Assembly (NCBI RefSeq): GCF_027105095.1
Contig: NZ_CP114278.1
Coordinates: forward strand, 682,001 to 746,000
DNA length: 64,000 nt
Reading direction: 5' to 3'
DNA from: Brevundimonas vesicularis
GTDB taxonomy: Bacteria; Pseudomonadota; Alphaproteobacteria; Caulobacterales; Caulobacteraceae
Shown here one piece after another: positions 8,406 to 17,912 of this stretch; the first letter of the stretch is position 1, and each line of letters begins with the position of its first letter. The notes under the pieces are model-generated. The model was not told the DNA's origin. It saw only the letters and a program-made list of their open reading frames with translations, and ran no database searches. Made by a program: the position numbers and the translations under genes.

Positions 8406-8750
8406 ATGCTGACCTTGCTTATGCTGGCCTTGTCCGACCCTGCGGCGGCGTCTTCCAGCGCAATCACCGGCCGGGATCCTGTCGTTGTTTCCGCACCAAG
8501 GGAGAACACGCAGCGTTGCGGCGATCCGCTGATGCAGGCTCGGCAAGGCGGCGCAGGCGCCATGACGCTGGATCGATCGCTCGATGACGGACAGGTCCGG
8601 CGCTATCTGCTGCTGGACCGGCGCGACCAGAACAACTGCCCCCTGCCGATCAGCTACGCCGTGCCGGATCAGGGAGCCTTGGGTCGAAACCTGATGCCGG
8701 CGCAGCCCGATGTCGGCGTGCCGCCGGCTCCGCCCGCGCCGCGTCGCTAG
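8406..8750 (+). CDS. Small exported hypothetical protein
   Basis: 114 residues, start ATG at 8406 with an excellent Shine-Dalgarno AGGAGG ending 5 nt before it. The first 16 residues are hydrophobic and end in AAASS, resembling a short signal peptide. The mature part is polar, with two cysteines (QRCGD and NNCPL) that could form a periplasmic disulfide, and ends in a proline-rich PPAPPAPRR tail. There is no known domain. It is convergent with xerC, overlapping its 3' end by 4 bp. Confidence 0.65.
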   Translation: MLTLLMLALSDPAAASSSAITGRDPVVVSAPRENTQRCGDPLMQARQGGAGAMTLDRSLDDGQVRRYLLLDRRDQNNCPLPISYAVPDQGALGRNLMPAQPDVGVPPAPPAPRR

Positions 8751-9676
8751 GCGCGGGGATGGGCGGCCGCATAGGCGTTCAAGAGGCGATCCGCATCGAC
8801 GCCGGTGTATTTCTGGGTCGTCGACAGGCTCGCGTGGCCCAGCAGTTCCTGGATCGACCGCAGATCGGCCCCGGCGCCCAGCAGGTGGGTCGCGAAACTG
8901 TGGCGTAGGGCGTGAGGCGTAGTGCGCTCCGGCAGACCTAGCCGGCCGCGCAGCTTCTGGACCGAGGCCTGGACGTGACGGGGGCTCAAGGGGCCGCCGC
9001 GGCGCGCGCGGAACAGGGCGTCGGCGGGCTGGAGCGGGAAGGGCAGTAGAGCCAGATAGACGTCCACTGCGGTGCGCACGGCGGGCAGGATCGGCGCGAT
9101 CCGCGTCTTTGACCCCTTGCCCACGATGCGCAGCGTCTCGCCCAGCGGCGCATCGGTGCGGGTCAGGGAAATGGCCTCGGAGATCCGCAGGCCGCAGCCG
9201 TAGAGCAGGGTCAGGACAGCTCTATCACGCGCGGCCTCCCACGGTTCGGCGCCGGGATCGGCGTCCGGTTCGGCCAGCAGGCCGCGCGCCTGATCTTCGG
9301 TCACCGGCCGGGGCAGGGACGGCTTGACCTTGGGACCGCGCACCAGGGCCAGCTGCGGGGCGGGCGTGTCCAGCCGCCGGTCGAGGAAAGCGTGAAAACC
9401 GCGAATGGCCGACAGGCTCTGGCTAAGCGACCGGGCTGCCAGCGGGTGATCGCCTGAGCGCCGCTCGGCCATGTGGGCGCGGACCTCGGCGGCGGTGATC
9501 GTCCCCATGTCCTTTAGCGACAGGGTCTCGCCGCGATGGTGTTCGAGGAAGGCGACATAGAGGCGTCCGATGTGGCCATAGGCCTCCAGCGTGCGCGGCG
9601 ACAGCCGACGCTCGTGCGCCAGATGATCCAGCCAAGCGCGCAGGGCGTCGGAGGCGGCTAGTTGAGAACCGGCCAT
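8747..9676 (-). CDS. xerC: Tyrosine recombinase XerC
   Basis: Site-specific recombinase of 309 residues that, with XerD, resolves chromosome dimers at dif during division. The N-terminal core-binding domain (ALRAWLDHLAHERRLSPRTLEAY) is followed by the catalytic domain. All catalytic residues are visible: Arg in YGCGLRISE, Lys in GKGSKTR, HALRHSFATH for His and Arg, His in LLGHASLST, and the nucleophile Tyr in TQKYT. The open frame extends far upstream but is a shadow of the neighbouring gene. The ATG at 9676 lies within the last 19 bp of the DUF484 gene, so translation is coupled. The DUF484-xerC pairing is widespread in Proteobacteria. Confidence 0.94.
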   Translation of the reverse strand: MAGSQLAASDALRAWLDHLAHERRLSPRTLEAYGHIGRLYVAFLEHHRGETLSLKDMGTITAAEVRAHMAERRSGDHPLAARSLSQSLSAIRGFHAFLDRRLDTPAPQLALVRGPKVKPSLPRPVTEDQARGLLAEPDADPGAEPWEAARDRAVLTLLYGCGLRISEAISLTRTDAPLGETLRIVGKGSKTRIAPILPAVRTAVDVYLALLPFPLQPADALFRARRGGPLSPRHVQASVQKLRGRLGLPERTTPHALRHSFATHLLGAGADLRSIQELLGHASLSTTQKYTGVDADRLLNAYAAAHPRA

Positions 9677-10383
9677 CGCTCGGCCATCCGCTCCGTCACC
9701 CGCGCCAGGAAGGCTGCCAGTTCGCAGCCCATGTTGGGGGTGAAGCCTTCGGGCTCCGGCGAGCCGAAGGCGCAGATGCAGGGGCGGGGCGGTCCGCCCG
9801 GCGTCAGGTGCGGGGCCATGCGGACCAGGGCGATGGACCGCACCTGTTCCTCGGCCGCGCCGAAGAAATTCAGTCCTTGTATCATCGGGCCCAGCCAGGT
9901 CAGGCCGTGCTCGCTCAGAAGGTTGTCGACATCGCCCTCTTCCAGGGCGCGCCAGCCGAAGGGTACGCCGCCCGGTTTTTCCAGAGCGATGGCGGCGCCG
10001 GCCAAGCCGAACCGCCCCTGCGCCGCCGCGTCCAGACGCCGGGCTAGGTCGGAATGGTTCCGGGCCTCCATCAGATCCAGGGTCGCGACGTGCGTCTGGG
10101 TCTGGGCGGCGAAGTTGGCGCGGGCGATCAGTTCGATCTCGCGCCGGGCGCCGGTCTCGCGCTCGACCACGGCCTCCAGTCGTGTCAGGGCGGCGGCGCC
10201 AAACTCGACCACGTTGCGGCCGTGCGGCCGCAGACCGATCTCTTCCAGCAGGGAGCGGTCGTCCAGCAGGGTCTGGGGATGGGTCTGCAGCCAGCCGCGC
10301 ACGTCGGGCCAATGCAAGCCGTCGCCGATATGGGGCGTCGCGTCCGATTCCGACGTTTCGAAAAGGTCCAACGAGCCGCTCAA
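9658..10383 (-). CDS. DUF484 family protein (GAF-like)
   Basis: A 241-residue cytosolic protein of the DUF484 family, which adopts a GAF-like fold and almost always sits next to xerC; its molecular role is not established. Seen: the N-terminal HWPDVRGWLQTHPQTLLDDRSLLEEIGL and the central RARREIELIARANFAAQTQTHVATLDLMEARN helix typical of the family. I chose the TTG at 10383 because GGAGAGG lies 5 nt upstream. Longer versions back to 10458 would overlap the end of fsa. It overlaps xerC by 19 bp at its 3' end. Confidence 0.82.
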   Translation of the reverse strand: MSGSLDLFETSESDATPHIGDGLHWPDVRGWLQTHPQTLLDDRSLLEEIGLRPHGRNVVEFGAAALTRLEAVVERETGARREIELIARANFAAQTQTHVATLDLMEARNHSDLARRLDAAAQGRFGLAGAAIALEKPGGVPFGWRALEEGDVDNLLSEHGLTWLGPMIQGLNFFGAAEEQVRSIALVRMAPHLTPGGPPRPCICAFGSPEPEGFTPNMGCELAAFLARVTERMAERWPVLN

Positions 10384-10408
10384 ACAGACCTCTCCGGGAA
10401 CCGCGATG

Positions 10409-11062
10409 CTACAGAATAGACTGACCCGTCTTGGCCCAGTCCGCCACGAAGGCATCAAGACCCTTGTCGGTTAACGGGTGGTTCACCAAGGCCTTAAATG
10501 TGTCGGCGCCGAAGGTGGCGGCGTCCGATCCTGCGACGGCGGCCGCGGCGACATGGCCCACATTGCGCAGGGACGCGGCCAGGATCTGGGTCTCGAAACC
10601 ATGGACGTCATACAGGACGCGGATTTCTTCCAGCAGGCCGATGCCGTCGGCGCCGTTGTCTTCCAGACGTCCGACGAACGGCGAGACGAAGGTGGCGCCG
10701 GCCTTGGCGGCCAGCAGCGCCTGGGCGACCGAGAAGCACAGGGTGACGTTGGTCTTGATGCCCTTGTCGGTGAAGACGCGGCAGGCGCGCAGGCCGTCCC
10801 AGGTCAGGGGCAGTTTCACCACCACGTTCGGGGCGATGGCGGCCAGCTTGTCGCCTTCCTTGACCATGGTCTCGAAATCGAGCGAGACGGCCTCGGCGGA
10901 AATAGGCCCCTCGACCAGGGCGCAGATTTCGGCGATGACCTCGGCGATGTTCCGACCCGACTTGGCGATCAGCGACGGATTGGTGGTGACGCCATCCACC
11001 ATTCCGGTGGGGACCATGTCCTTGATGACGGCGACGTCGGCGGTATCGAGAAAGAGTTTCAT
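10409..11062 (-). CDS. fsa: Fructose-6-phosphate aldolase / transaldolase-like protein
   Basis: A 217-residue class I aldolase of the small transaldolase (TalC/FSA, subfamily 3B) type, forming or cleaving a dihydroxyacetone Schiff base in pentose-phosphate or sugar metabolism. [15 protein letters not shown] at the N-terminus, [13 protein letters not shown], the Schiff-base Lys83 in [11 protein letters not shown], and [31 protein letters not shown] are all characteristic. The ATG at 11062 gives the canonical length; an ATG four codons upstream is possible. It lies 25 bp before the DUF484 gene on the same strand and diverges from priA across 30 bp. Confidence 0.93.
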   Translation of the reverse strand: MKLFLDTADVAVIKDMVPTGMVDGVTTNPSLIAKSGRNIAEVIAEICALVEGPISAEAVSLDFETMVKEGDKLAAIAPNVVVKLPLTWDGLRACRVFTDKGIKTNVTLCFSVAQALLAAKAGATFVSPFVGRLEDNGADGIGLLEEIRVLYDVHGFETQILAASLRNVGHVAAAAVAGSDAATFGADTFKALVNHPLTDKGLDAFVADWAKTGQSIL

Positions 11063-11092
11063 GGGCGGCTTCATAGCCGAGGGCGCAGTTCG

Positions 11093-13270
11093 GTGAAAGT
11101 CGCCTCGGTCCTCATTCCCCTGCCGGTGCCGGAGGCCTTCGACTACGAGGTTCCCGAGGCGCTGAGCCTGGCCCACGGAGACTTGGCGCGGGGCGATCAG
11201 GTCGCCGTGCCGCTGGGGCCGCGCCTGATCCGGGGCGTGGTGTCCGAGGTGTTCGAAACCACAGGCTCAAACCGGCGACTGAAGGCGATCGACAGCCGCC
11301 TGGACGATCCGCCGCTACCTGCGGGCGTGATGGATTTCGTGGAATGGGCCGGACGCTGGACCCTGTCGGCGCCGGGCGAGATGGCGGCGACGGCGTTGAA
11401 GGGCTTGCGCGCGCCTCGACCCCGGCCGGAACGCCGGGTGCGACGCCTAGGCGAGCGGTCACCGTCGCGCGCCACCCCGGCCCGGACGGGCGTGCTGGAG
11501 GCCCTGGGCGATCGCGCCATGCCGCCGGCCGACCTGGCGCGGGCGGCGGGCGTGTCATCGGGCGTGGTTAAGGGCCTGATCGATGAGGGCGTGCTGGAGA
11601 TCATCGAGATCGCGGCCGAGGCGGCGTTCGACCGGCCCGACCCCGACCATGCGCCCGCCGCGTTGAACGGCGACCAGGCGGCGTCGGCGACGGCGATGGC
11701 GGAGGGCGTAGCGGGTGGCGACTTCCGCCCCTTCCTCCTGGATGGGGTGACGGGATCGGGCAAGACCGAGGCCTATCTGGAGGCGATCGCGCGGGTGCTG
11801 CGGGCCGATCCGGCCGCGCAAATCCTCATCCTGCTGCCCGAGATCGCTCTGACCCAGGCCCTGATCGAGCGGATCACGGCCCGGTTCGGCGCCGCCCCCG
11901 CCGAATGGCATTCCGGCGTCGCCCCGCCGCGCCGTCGTCAGGTGTGGGAGGCGGTTGTCGCCGGGCGCTGCAACATCGTGGTCGGGGCGCGTTCGGCCCT
12001 GTTTCTGCCCTTCATCAATCTGCGCCTGATCGTCGTGGACGAGGAGCACGACGGCTCGTTCAAGCAGGAGGAGGGTCTGGTCTATCACGGCCGCGACCTG
12101 GCCGTGGCGCGGGCGCGGATCGAGGGGGCGGCGGTGGTCCTGGCCTCTGCGACGCCGTCGCTGGAGACGCTGTGGAACGCGCAGAGCGGGCGCTACGACT
12201 GGCTGAAGCTTGGCGCGCGGCACGGGACGGCGGTCCTGCCGGACATCGCCCTGCTGGACCTGAGGCAGAACACGCCCGACCCGCAGACCTGGCTGTCGCA
12301 GCCGCTGCGCCTGGCCATCGGCGAAACCCTGCTACGGGGTGAGCAGACCCTGCTCTTCCTGAACCGGCGCGGCTATGCTCCTGTGGTCCTGTGCCGCGCC
12401 TGCGGCCATCGGCTGACGGCGCCGGACACCGACAGCTGGCTGGTCGAGCATCGCTATACCGGGCGGCTGGTCTGTCACCTGACCGGCTTTTCGATGGCTC
12501 GGCCCAAGCTGTGCCCCTCGTGCGGGGCCGAGGATTCGCTGGTCTCGGTCGGGCCAGGGGTCGAGCGGGTCGAGGAAGAGGTGCGCCAGCTGTTCCCCGA
12601 GGCGCGCACCGCGGTCTTCAGCTCCGACACCGCGCCGGACGCCCGATCGGCCCGCGCCCTGATCCAGAAGATGACGGACGGGGAGATCGACATTCTGGTG
12701 GCGACGCAGGCTGCGGCCAAGGGCCACAACTTCCCGCGCCTGACGCTGGTGGGCGTGGTGGATGCGGACCTGGGCCTGCGGGGCGGCGACCTGCGCGCGG
12801 CCGAGCGGACGTATCAGCTTTTGGCCCAGGCGACGGGCCGGGCGGGTCGGGCGGACCGGCCGGGGCGGGCGCTGCTTCAGACCTGGACGCCCGAGCATCC
12901 GGTGCTGATGGCGCTAGCGGCCGGCGATCGCGACGCCTTCGTCGAGGCGGAAATGGCCGAGCGCGAAGCCGCGTCCCTGCCGCCCTATGGCCGGCTGGCG
13001 GCGATCATCCTGTCCAGTGAGAATGCGGCCGCCGTCGAGAAGACGGCGAACAACTTGGCCCAGGCCATTCCCAACGCCGAGCGGCTGGAGGTCTATGGCC
13101 CCGCTGACGCGCCGCTCGCCCTGGTGCGGGGACGCCGGCGCAAACGGCTGCTGGTGCGAGCCGATCGGGACGTGAACCTCCAGGCCTTCCTGCGCGCGTG
13201 GCTTCAGCGGGTGAAGGTGCCGGGCTCCGTCCGCCTGACGGTGGACGTGGATCCCTATTCCTTCCTCTAG
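11093..13270 (+). CDS. priA: Primosomal protein N' (replication restart helicase PriA)
   Basis: A 725-residue superfamily 2 helicase that recognises stalled replication forks and reloads the replisome. The N-terminal 3'-DNA-binding domain begins [21 protein letters not shown], followed by Walker A in [12 protein letters not shown], Walker B as VVDEEHD, and a split zinc-binding region (CRACGHRL ... CHLTGFS ... LCPSCG). Helicase motifs [24 protein letters not shown] and [16 protein letters not shown] complete the picture. The frame is open well upstream, but the GTG at 11093 matches the family start. It diverges from fsa with only 30 bp between them, so both promoters are compressed there or lie inside the opposite gene. 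Confidence 0.95.
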   Translation: MKVASVLIPLPVPEAFDYEVPEALSLAHGDLARGDQVAVPLGPRLIRGVVSEVFETTGSNRRLKAIDSRLDDPPLPAGVMDFVEWAGRWTLSAPGEMAATALKGLRAPRPRPERRVRRLGERSPSRATPARTGVLEALGDRAMPPADLARAAGVSSGVVKGLIDEGVLEIIEIAAEAAFDRPDPDHAPAALNGDQAASATAMAEGVAGGDFRPFLLDGVTGSGKTEAYLEAIARVLRADPAAQILILLPEIALTQALIERITARFGAAPAEWHSGVAPPRRRQVWEAVVAGRCNIVVGARSALFLPFINLRLIVVDEEHDGSFKQEEGLVYHGRDLAVARARIEGAAVVLASATPSLETLWNAQSGRYDWLKLGARHGTAVLPDIALLDLRQNTPDPQTWLSQPLRLAIGETLLRGEQTLLFLNRRGYAPVVLCRACGHRLTAPDTDSWLVEHRYTGRLVCHLTGFSMARPKLCPSCGAEDSLVSVGPGVERVEEEVRQLFPEARTAVFSSDTAPDARSARALIQKMTDGEIDILVATQAAAKGHNFPRLTLVGVVDADLGLRGGDLRAAERTYQLLAQATGRAGRADRPGRALLQTWTPEHPVLMALAAGDRDAFVEAEMAEREAASLPPYGRLAAIILSSENAAAVEKTANNLAQAIPNAERLEVYGPADAPLALVRGRRRKRLLVRADRDVNLQAFLRAWLQRVKVPGSVRLTVDVDPYSFL

Positions 13271-13279
13271 AGGCGGAAG

Positions 13280-13678
13280 TCAGACCGCCATAACGGTCCC
13301 AAGCAGAAGGCGGGCGCCGGGGCGGCCCAGGGTGGCGTTGGTCGCCGCCTGAAGCGCGGCCGACAGCTGGTCGATGTCGGGCACCACGCCGGGACGCAGC
13401 CCGTTGGCGAAGCGCTGAGCGGCGGTGTTGTAGGCGGCGCGCAGGCGCGGCGCGGACTGCTGGGCGCGGGTGCGAAGGGTCGCATCGGGCACGTCGACCC
13501 CGGTTTCGATGGTCAGCACGCCCCGCCGGCCGCTGGCCTGGATGATCGAGGCGGTGATGACCGGCAGACGGACATAGGTGTCGGCCGACGGCGCCGCGCC
13601 GCCGCTCGAAGCGCGGGCGGGTGTCGAAGCGGCGGCCGTCGCGACGACGGCGAGACCGAGAAGAGCGCGGCGTTCCAT
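13280..13678 (-). CDS. Exported hypothetical protein
   Basis: 132 residues with a basic, hydrophobic N-terminus (MERRALLGLAVVATAAASTPARA) that looks like a Sec or Tat-like signal peptide with a cleavable ARA site. The mature part is about 105 residues and predicted mixed helix/strand, including VRLPVITASIIQASGRRGVLTIETGVDVPD. It resembles a small family of conserved alphaproteobacterial hypotheticals annotated as Tat pathway signal proteins. It starts 24 bp after bioB on the same strand, so probably shares its transcript. A functional link to biotin is not evident. Confidence 0.65.
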   Translation of the reverse strand: MERRALLGLAVVATAAASTPARASSGGAAPSADTYVRLPVITASIIQASGRRGVLTIETGVDVPDATLRTRAQQSAPRLRAAYNTAAQRFANGLRPGVVPDIDQLSAALQAATNATLGRPGARLLLGTVMAV

Positions 13679-13702
13679 GCCGACAGCCCTAGCGCCAATC
13701 CC

Positions 13703-14734
13703 TTAACTCGCAGTTGCTTGATCGGGAGCGCCCACCGGCATGGGTTGCAGGTCCAGCAGCGCGAACAGTCGCGCGTCCTCGTCCTGGTCGGGATTGGGGG
13801 TGGTCAGCAGCTTGCCGCCGACGAAGATGGAGTTGGCGCCGGCCAGGAAGCACAGGGCCTGCAGCTCCGGGCTCATGGTCTCGCGCCCGGCCGAGAGGCG
13901 CACCATCGCCTTGGGGCAGACCAGTCGGGCGACGGCGACGGTGCGGACGAACTCGATCGGATCGATCTCGCCGGTTTTCAGGACGCGTTCGCCCAGCGGC
14001 GTTCCCGTGACGGGGACCAGTGCGTTGACCGGCAGGCTGTCGGGATGGACCGGCAGGGTCGCCAGGGCGTGCAGCAGGCCGGCGCGATCCCGCCGCGCCT
14101 CGCCCATGCCCACGATGCCGCCGCAGCAGGTGCTCATCCCCGCGTCGCGAACGTGCTCCAGCGTGTCCAGTCGGTCCTGATAGCTGCGGGTGGTGACGAC
14201 CTCGGCATAGTAGTCGGGGCCGGTGTCGAGGTTGTGATTGTAGTAGTCGAGCCCCGCGTCCTTGAGCTGTTTGGCCTGATCGGCGGTCAGCATCCCCAGG
14301 GTGGCGCAGGTTTCTAGCCCCAGGGCCTTCACGCCCGAGATCATCGCCGCCAGCTTGGGTGTGTCGCGATCCTTCAGGTCTCGCCAGGCTGCGCCCATGC
14401 AGAAGCGACTGGCGCCCCCGGCCTTGGCGGCCATGGCCTCGGCGATGACCGCGCTCGGCTCCATCAGCTTCTCGGCCTTCAGCCCGGTCTTGAAGCTGGC
14501 CGATTGCGAGCAGTAGCCGCAGTTCTCGGCGCAGCCGCCGGTCTTGATCGACAGCAGTTGCGACTTCTGAACTTGGTTGGGGTCGAACCAGCGGCGGTGG
14601 ACGGTGGCGGCGTCGAACACCAGTTCCATGAAGGGGCGAGCGAACAACGCCTCCACCTCCTCCAGCGTCCAGTCGTGGCGGGGTTGCGCCGCGTCGAGGC
14701 GGGCTTGAACGGGGCGGGACAGATCATCGGCCAT
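13703..14734 (-). CDS. bioB: Biotin synthase
   Basis: A 343-residue radical SAM enzyme that inserts sulfur into dethiobiotin, the last step of biotin synthesis. The radical-SAM cluster ligands are visible as Cys68, Cys72 and Cys75 in [13 protein letters not shown]. Other signatures are [25 protein letters not shown], and [12 protein letters not shown]. The C-terminus is complete ([17 protein letters not shown]). It is solitary: no bioF, bioA or bioD lies in the window, so the pathway is split in this genome. The downstream small exported protein may be co-transcribed. Confidence 0.97.
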   Translation of the reverse strand: MADDLSRPVQARLDAAQPRHDWTLEEVEALFARPFMELVFDAATVHRRWFDPNQVQKSQLLSIKTGGCAENCGYCSQSASFKTGLKAEKLMEPSAVIAEAMAAKAGGASRFCMGAAWRDLKDRDTPKLAAMISGVKALGLETCATLGMLTADQAKQLKDAGLDYYNHNLDTGPDYYAEVVTTRSYQDRLDTLEHVRDAGMSTCCGGIVGMGEARRDRAGLLHALATLPVHPDSLPVNALVPVTGTPLGERVLKTGEIDPIEFVRTVAVARLVCPKAMVRLSAGRETMSPELQALCFLAGANSIFVGGKLLTTPNPDQDEDARLFALLDLQPMPVGAPDQATAS

Positions 14735-14777
14735 ATCCCACGACTAGCATTCGCCGACCGTTCGAGGAAAGCTGTCG

Positions 14778-16262
14778 CTAGGCCGCGTGACGCGCCTGAG
14801 GCCGGTAAGGCGCGTCCGTTTCGTTGAAGCGGAAGCTGGCGATCTGGCGGGAGAGGGTCTCGGCCTCGTTGGCCAGCTGGCGGCTGGCGGCGGTGGCCTG
14901 TTCGGTCATGGCGGCGTTCTGCTGGGTGATTTCGTCCAGTTGGCCGAGGGCCTGGCGCACCTCCGACAAGCGGTCGGCCTGATGCCGTGACGCCGCCGCC
15001 ATGCCGCCGGCCAGATCGTCGACCGCCGCGACCCGCTGGCCGATGCTGTGCAAGGACTGGCCCGCGCGTTCAACCAGCTCGACGCCACGCGCCACCTGGG
15101 CGGCCGAGGTGGCGATCAGGGTGCGGATTTCGCCGGAGGCCTCAGCGGAGCGCTGAGCCAGGGCGCGGACCTCGGTCGCCACGACGGCGAAGCCGCGACC
15201 GGCCTCGCCCGCGCGAGCCGCCTCCACGCCGGCGTTCAGGGCCAGCAGATTGGTCTGGAAGGCGATCTCGTCGATCAGGGAGGTGAAGCGCGCGATCTCG
15301 ACGGACGAGTCGCGAATGGCGGTCATGGCCTGGGTCGTCTCGTCGACGACGGCCTCGCCATGTTCGACGTCGCGACGAACGGCGACGACGGCCTGGGCGG
15401 TATTCTGGGCCCCCATCGCCGCCTGTTCGACGCCTTCGGCGATCTCCTCAGTCGTGGCGGCGGTGCGCTCAAGCCCGGCCGCCTGGCGTTCGGTGCGGTT
15501 GGCCAGGTCGTTGGAGGCCGTGGCGAGTTCGTCCGAACCCGTGCGAACCGCCTGGGCGCCTTCGGCCACAGCGCCAAAGGCCTGGCGCAGGCTGGCTGTG
15601 GCTGCGTTGAAGTCGGTCTTGAGCGTTTCATACTCAGGCGGGAAATCGGCCTGAACCTCCACGGCCAAATCGCCGCCGGCCAGCATCTTCAGCGCCTGGC
15701 CCAAGGCGGCGACCACTTGCGCCTGCTCGGCGTCCGCCTTGGCCTTGGCGGCGGCGACCTGATCCCGCTCGGTCTGCAGGGCGTCCAGATAGGTGGAGAT
15801 CGCCAGGTCCATGTCCAACAGGGCGCGCTGGCTCAGTTCGGCGACGGCCTCGCCGGTCGTGCGGTCGTGGGCGGCGCCGGCGAGGGGCTTGCGCGGGCGG
15901 GTCGCCACCGCCTTGATCAGTTCGGCCAGCAGCACGCCGTAGCCGCCGATATACCAGCGCGGTTCCAGCCCGATCCGGGCGTGGGCGCGGCCGATGGCGG
16001 TGACGGCGCGGCCGTAGTCATCATCGACCCGACCCTCGATGATGGCGTCCCAATGACCCACCTGAGCGGATTTGGCCCGGTTGATATGGGCTTCGTCGCG
16101 GAAGAAACGCCGCGTCTCGGGGGTGGCGCGGATGCGGTCGTAGAAGGCGTCGAGGGCGCCCGGCGCTGCGGCTCGCAGAATGTCCTGCATGGCGCGATAG
16201 GCTGGCGTGGGCTGCGACAGGCCGGCGAAGGTCGTGCGTTGCTGAATCTGGACTTCGGACAT
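14778..16262 (-). CDS. Globin-coupled methyl-accepting chemotaxis protein
   Basis: A soluble chemoreceptor of 494 residues with no transmembrane segments. Residues about 15-165 form a protoglobin-type heme sensor: [22 protein letters not shown] is followed by [24 protein letters not shown], with His94 the likely proximal heme ligand. A HAMP-like linker and the MCP signalling domain follow, with the hairpin tip [31 protein letters not shown] near residues 325-360. It would sense oxygen or another diatomic gas and signal to CheA. No C-terminal NWETF-type tether is seen. It is monocistronic, between bioB and the divergent ahcY. Confidence 0.92.
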   Translation of the reverse strand: MSEVQIQQRTTFAGLSQPTPAYRAMQDILRAAAPGALDAFYDRIRATPETRRFFRDEAHINRAKSAQVGHWDAIIEGRVDDDYGRAVTAIGRAHARIGLEPRWYIGGYGVLLAELIKAVATRPRKPLAGAAHDRTTGEAVAELSQRALLDMDLAISTYLDALQTERDQVAAAKAKADAEQAQVVAALGQALKMLAGGDLAVEVQADFPPEYETLKTDFNAATASLRQAFGAVAEGAQAVRTGSDELATASNDLANRTERQAAGLERTAATTEEIAEGVEQAAMGAQNTAQAVVAVRRDVEHGEAVVDETTQAMTAIRDSSVEIARFTSLIDEIAFQTNLLALNAGVEAARAGEAGRGFAVVATEVRALAQRSAEASGEIRTLIATSAAQVARGVELVERAGQSLHSIGQRVAAVDDLAGGMAAASRHQADRLSEVRQALGQLDEITQQNAAMTEQATAASRQLANEAETLSRQIASFRFNETDAPYRPQARHAA

Positions 16263-16367
16263 CGGCTTGTACTCTCACGAACTGGCCGGACGCCCCCGTC
16301 ACGGCGATACCCCTGTAGCCAGTAAGGCTTTTGCAGCCGTTAACGCAGAGCTTGGGTTTTGGCGGAT

Positions 16368-16389
16368 CGTATAAGGATATCTTTATGCG
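16368..16389. promoter_or_regulatory. 22-bp palindromic operator upstream of ahcY
   Basis: CGTATAAGGAT followed by ATCTTTATGCG forms a palindrome with 9 of 11 positions symmetric and no spacer. It is centred about 79 bp before the ahcY start codon. The size, symmetry and position fit a dimeric repressor site. I recall that the ArsR-family regulator SahR controls S-adenosylhomocysteine recycling genes from similar AT-rich palindromes in Proteobacteria, so this is a candidate SahR-type site. No regulator gene is adjacent. Confidence 0.5.
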
Positions 16390-16457
16390 ATCATTGCCCC
16401 GAAGCGCCGCTCAGGCTATGAGGCGCCAAATCCATCCTTCGGCCGGGAGCCCAAGCC

Positions 16458-17849
16458 ATGACCGACTACATCGTTCGCGACATCACCCTGGCCGATTGGG
16501 GCAACAAGGAAATCGAGATCGCGGAAACCGAAATGCCGGGCCTGATGTCCCTGCGCGACGAGTTTGGCGCCAGCCAGCCGCTGAAGGGCGCCCGCATCGC
16601 CGGCAGCCTGCACATGACCATCCAGACGGCGGTCCTGATCCAGACGCTGGAAGCCCTGGGCGCCGAAGTGCGCTGGGCCTCGTGCAACATCTTCTCGACC
16701 CAGGACCACGCCGCCGCCGCCATCGCCGCCAACGGCACGCCGGTGTTCGCCACCAAGGGCGAGACGCTGGAAGAATACTGGGACTACGCCCACAAGATCT
16801 TCGAATGGGCCGACGGCGGCTATCCGAACCTGATCCTGGACGACGGCGGCGACGCCACCCTGCTGTGCGTCCTCGGTCCGAAGGCCGAGAAGGACATCTC
16901 GGTTCTGGCCAATCCCCAGAACGAAGAGGAAGAGGCCCTCTTCAAGGTCATGAAGCGCTATCTGGCCGAGAAGCCCGGCTTCTACTCGGCCATCCGCGAC
17001 GCCATCGGCGGCGTGTCGGAAGAGACGACCACGGGCGTGCACCGCCTGTATCAGATGGCCGAAAAGGGCGAGCTGCCCTTCCCCGCCATCAACGTCAACG
17101 ACAGCGTCACCAAGTCCAAGTTCGACAACCTGTACGGCTGCCGGGAATCGCTGGTCGACGCCATCCGTCGCGGCACCGACGTCATGCTGTCGGGCAAGGT
17201 CGCGGTGGTCTGCGGCTACGGCGACGTGGGCAAGGGCTCGGCCGCCTCGCTGCGTCAGGGCGGCGCCCGCGTGATCGTGACCGAGATCGACCCGATCTGC
17301 GCCCTGCAGGCCGCGATGGAAGGCTATGAGGTCCAGACGCTGGACGACACCGCCGGCCGCGCCGACATCTATGTGACGACGACCGGCAACAAGGACGTCA
17401 TCACCGTCGACCACATGCGGCAGATGAAGAACAACGCCATCGTCTGCAACATCGGCCACTTCGACTCGGAGATTCAGGTTGCCGGTCTGAAGAACTTCAA
17501 GTGGGACGAGATCAAGCCGCAGGTCCACCACGTCGAGTTCCCGGACGGCAAGAAGATCATCCTGCTGTCGGAAGGCCGCCTGGTGAACCTGGGCAACGCC
17601 ACGGGCCACCCGTCCTTCGTGATGTCGGCGTCCTTCACCAACCAGACGCTGGCCCAGATCGAACTGTGGACCAACGCCGACAAGTACGAGAACAAGGTCT
17701 ACACCCTGCCCAAGCACCTGGACGAGAAGGTCGCCATGCTGCACCTGGCCAAGCTGGGCGCCAAGCTGACCGTCCTGACCAAGGACCAGGCCGACTACAT
17801 CAACGTGCCGGTCGAAGGCCCGTTCAAGGCGGATCACTACCGTTACTAA
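16458..17849 (+). CDS. ahcY: Adenosylhomocysteinase
   Basis: A 463-residue cytosolic NAD-dependent enzyme that splits S-adenosylhomocysteine into adenosine and homocysteine, relieving product inhibition of methyltransferases. Seen: [35 protein letters not shown], the NAD site [29 protein letters not shown], and the invariant C-terminal KADHYRY. It includes the roughly 40-residue insert ([27 protein letters not shown]) common in bacterial forms. An upstream palindrome suggests repressor control, and two hairpins immediately downstream may end or attenuate its transcript. Confidence 0.98.
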   Translation: MTDYIVRDITLADWGNKEIEIAETEMPGLMSLRDEFGASQPLKGARIAGSLHMTIQTAVLIQTLEALGAEVRWASCNIFSTQDHAAAAIAANGTPVFATKGETLEEYWDYAHKIFEWADGGYPNLILDDGGDATLLCVLGPKAEKDISVLANPQNEEEEALFKVMKRYLAEKPGFYSAIRDAIGGVSEETTTGVHRLYQMAEKGELPFPAINVNDSVTKSKFDNLYGCRESLVDAIRRGTDVMLSGKVAVVCGYGDVGKGSAASLRQGGARVIVTEIDPICALQAAMEGYEVQTLDDTAGRADIYVTTTGNKDVITVDHMRQMKNNAIVCNIGHFDSEIQVAGLKNFKWDEIKPQVHHVEFPDGKKIILLSEGRLVNLGNATGHPSFVMSASFTNQTLAQIELWTNADKYENKVYTLPKHLDEKVAMLHLAKLGAKLTVLTKDQADYINVPVEGPFKADHYRY

Positions 17850-17864
17850 GCTCTCCCCGAGGCT

Positions 17865-17912
17865 GGAACCGCGAGGTTCCAAGTGACGAGGGCGTCTTCG
17901 GACGCCCTCGTC
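17865..17912 (+). terminator. Two tandem hairpins at the ahcY / flavoprotein junction
   Basis: The first hairpin is GGAACC-gcga-GGTTCC (17865-17880), capped by a GNRA-type tetraloop. The second is a perfect 12-bp stem, GACGAGGGCGTC-ttcg-GACGCCCTCGTC (17885-17912), with an extra-stable UUCG loop. No T tract follows, so a classical intrinsic terminator is uncertain. The GTG start of the next gene (17883) sits exactly between the two hairpins, which would place its initiation region under strong structure. Confidence 0.55.

Noticed and set aside
10478..11092. In-frame upstream extension of priA covering fsa
   Set aside because: The extension is the reverse complement of fsa; the family start at the GTG at 11093 is clear.
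16390..16457. SAH or SAM-II riboswitch before ahcY
   Set aside because: There is a GCGCC...GGCGC stem-loop, but none of the conserved riboswitch core sequences I know (for example the SAM-II GCTAAA region) could be placed.
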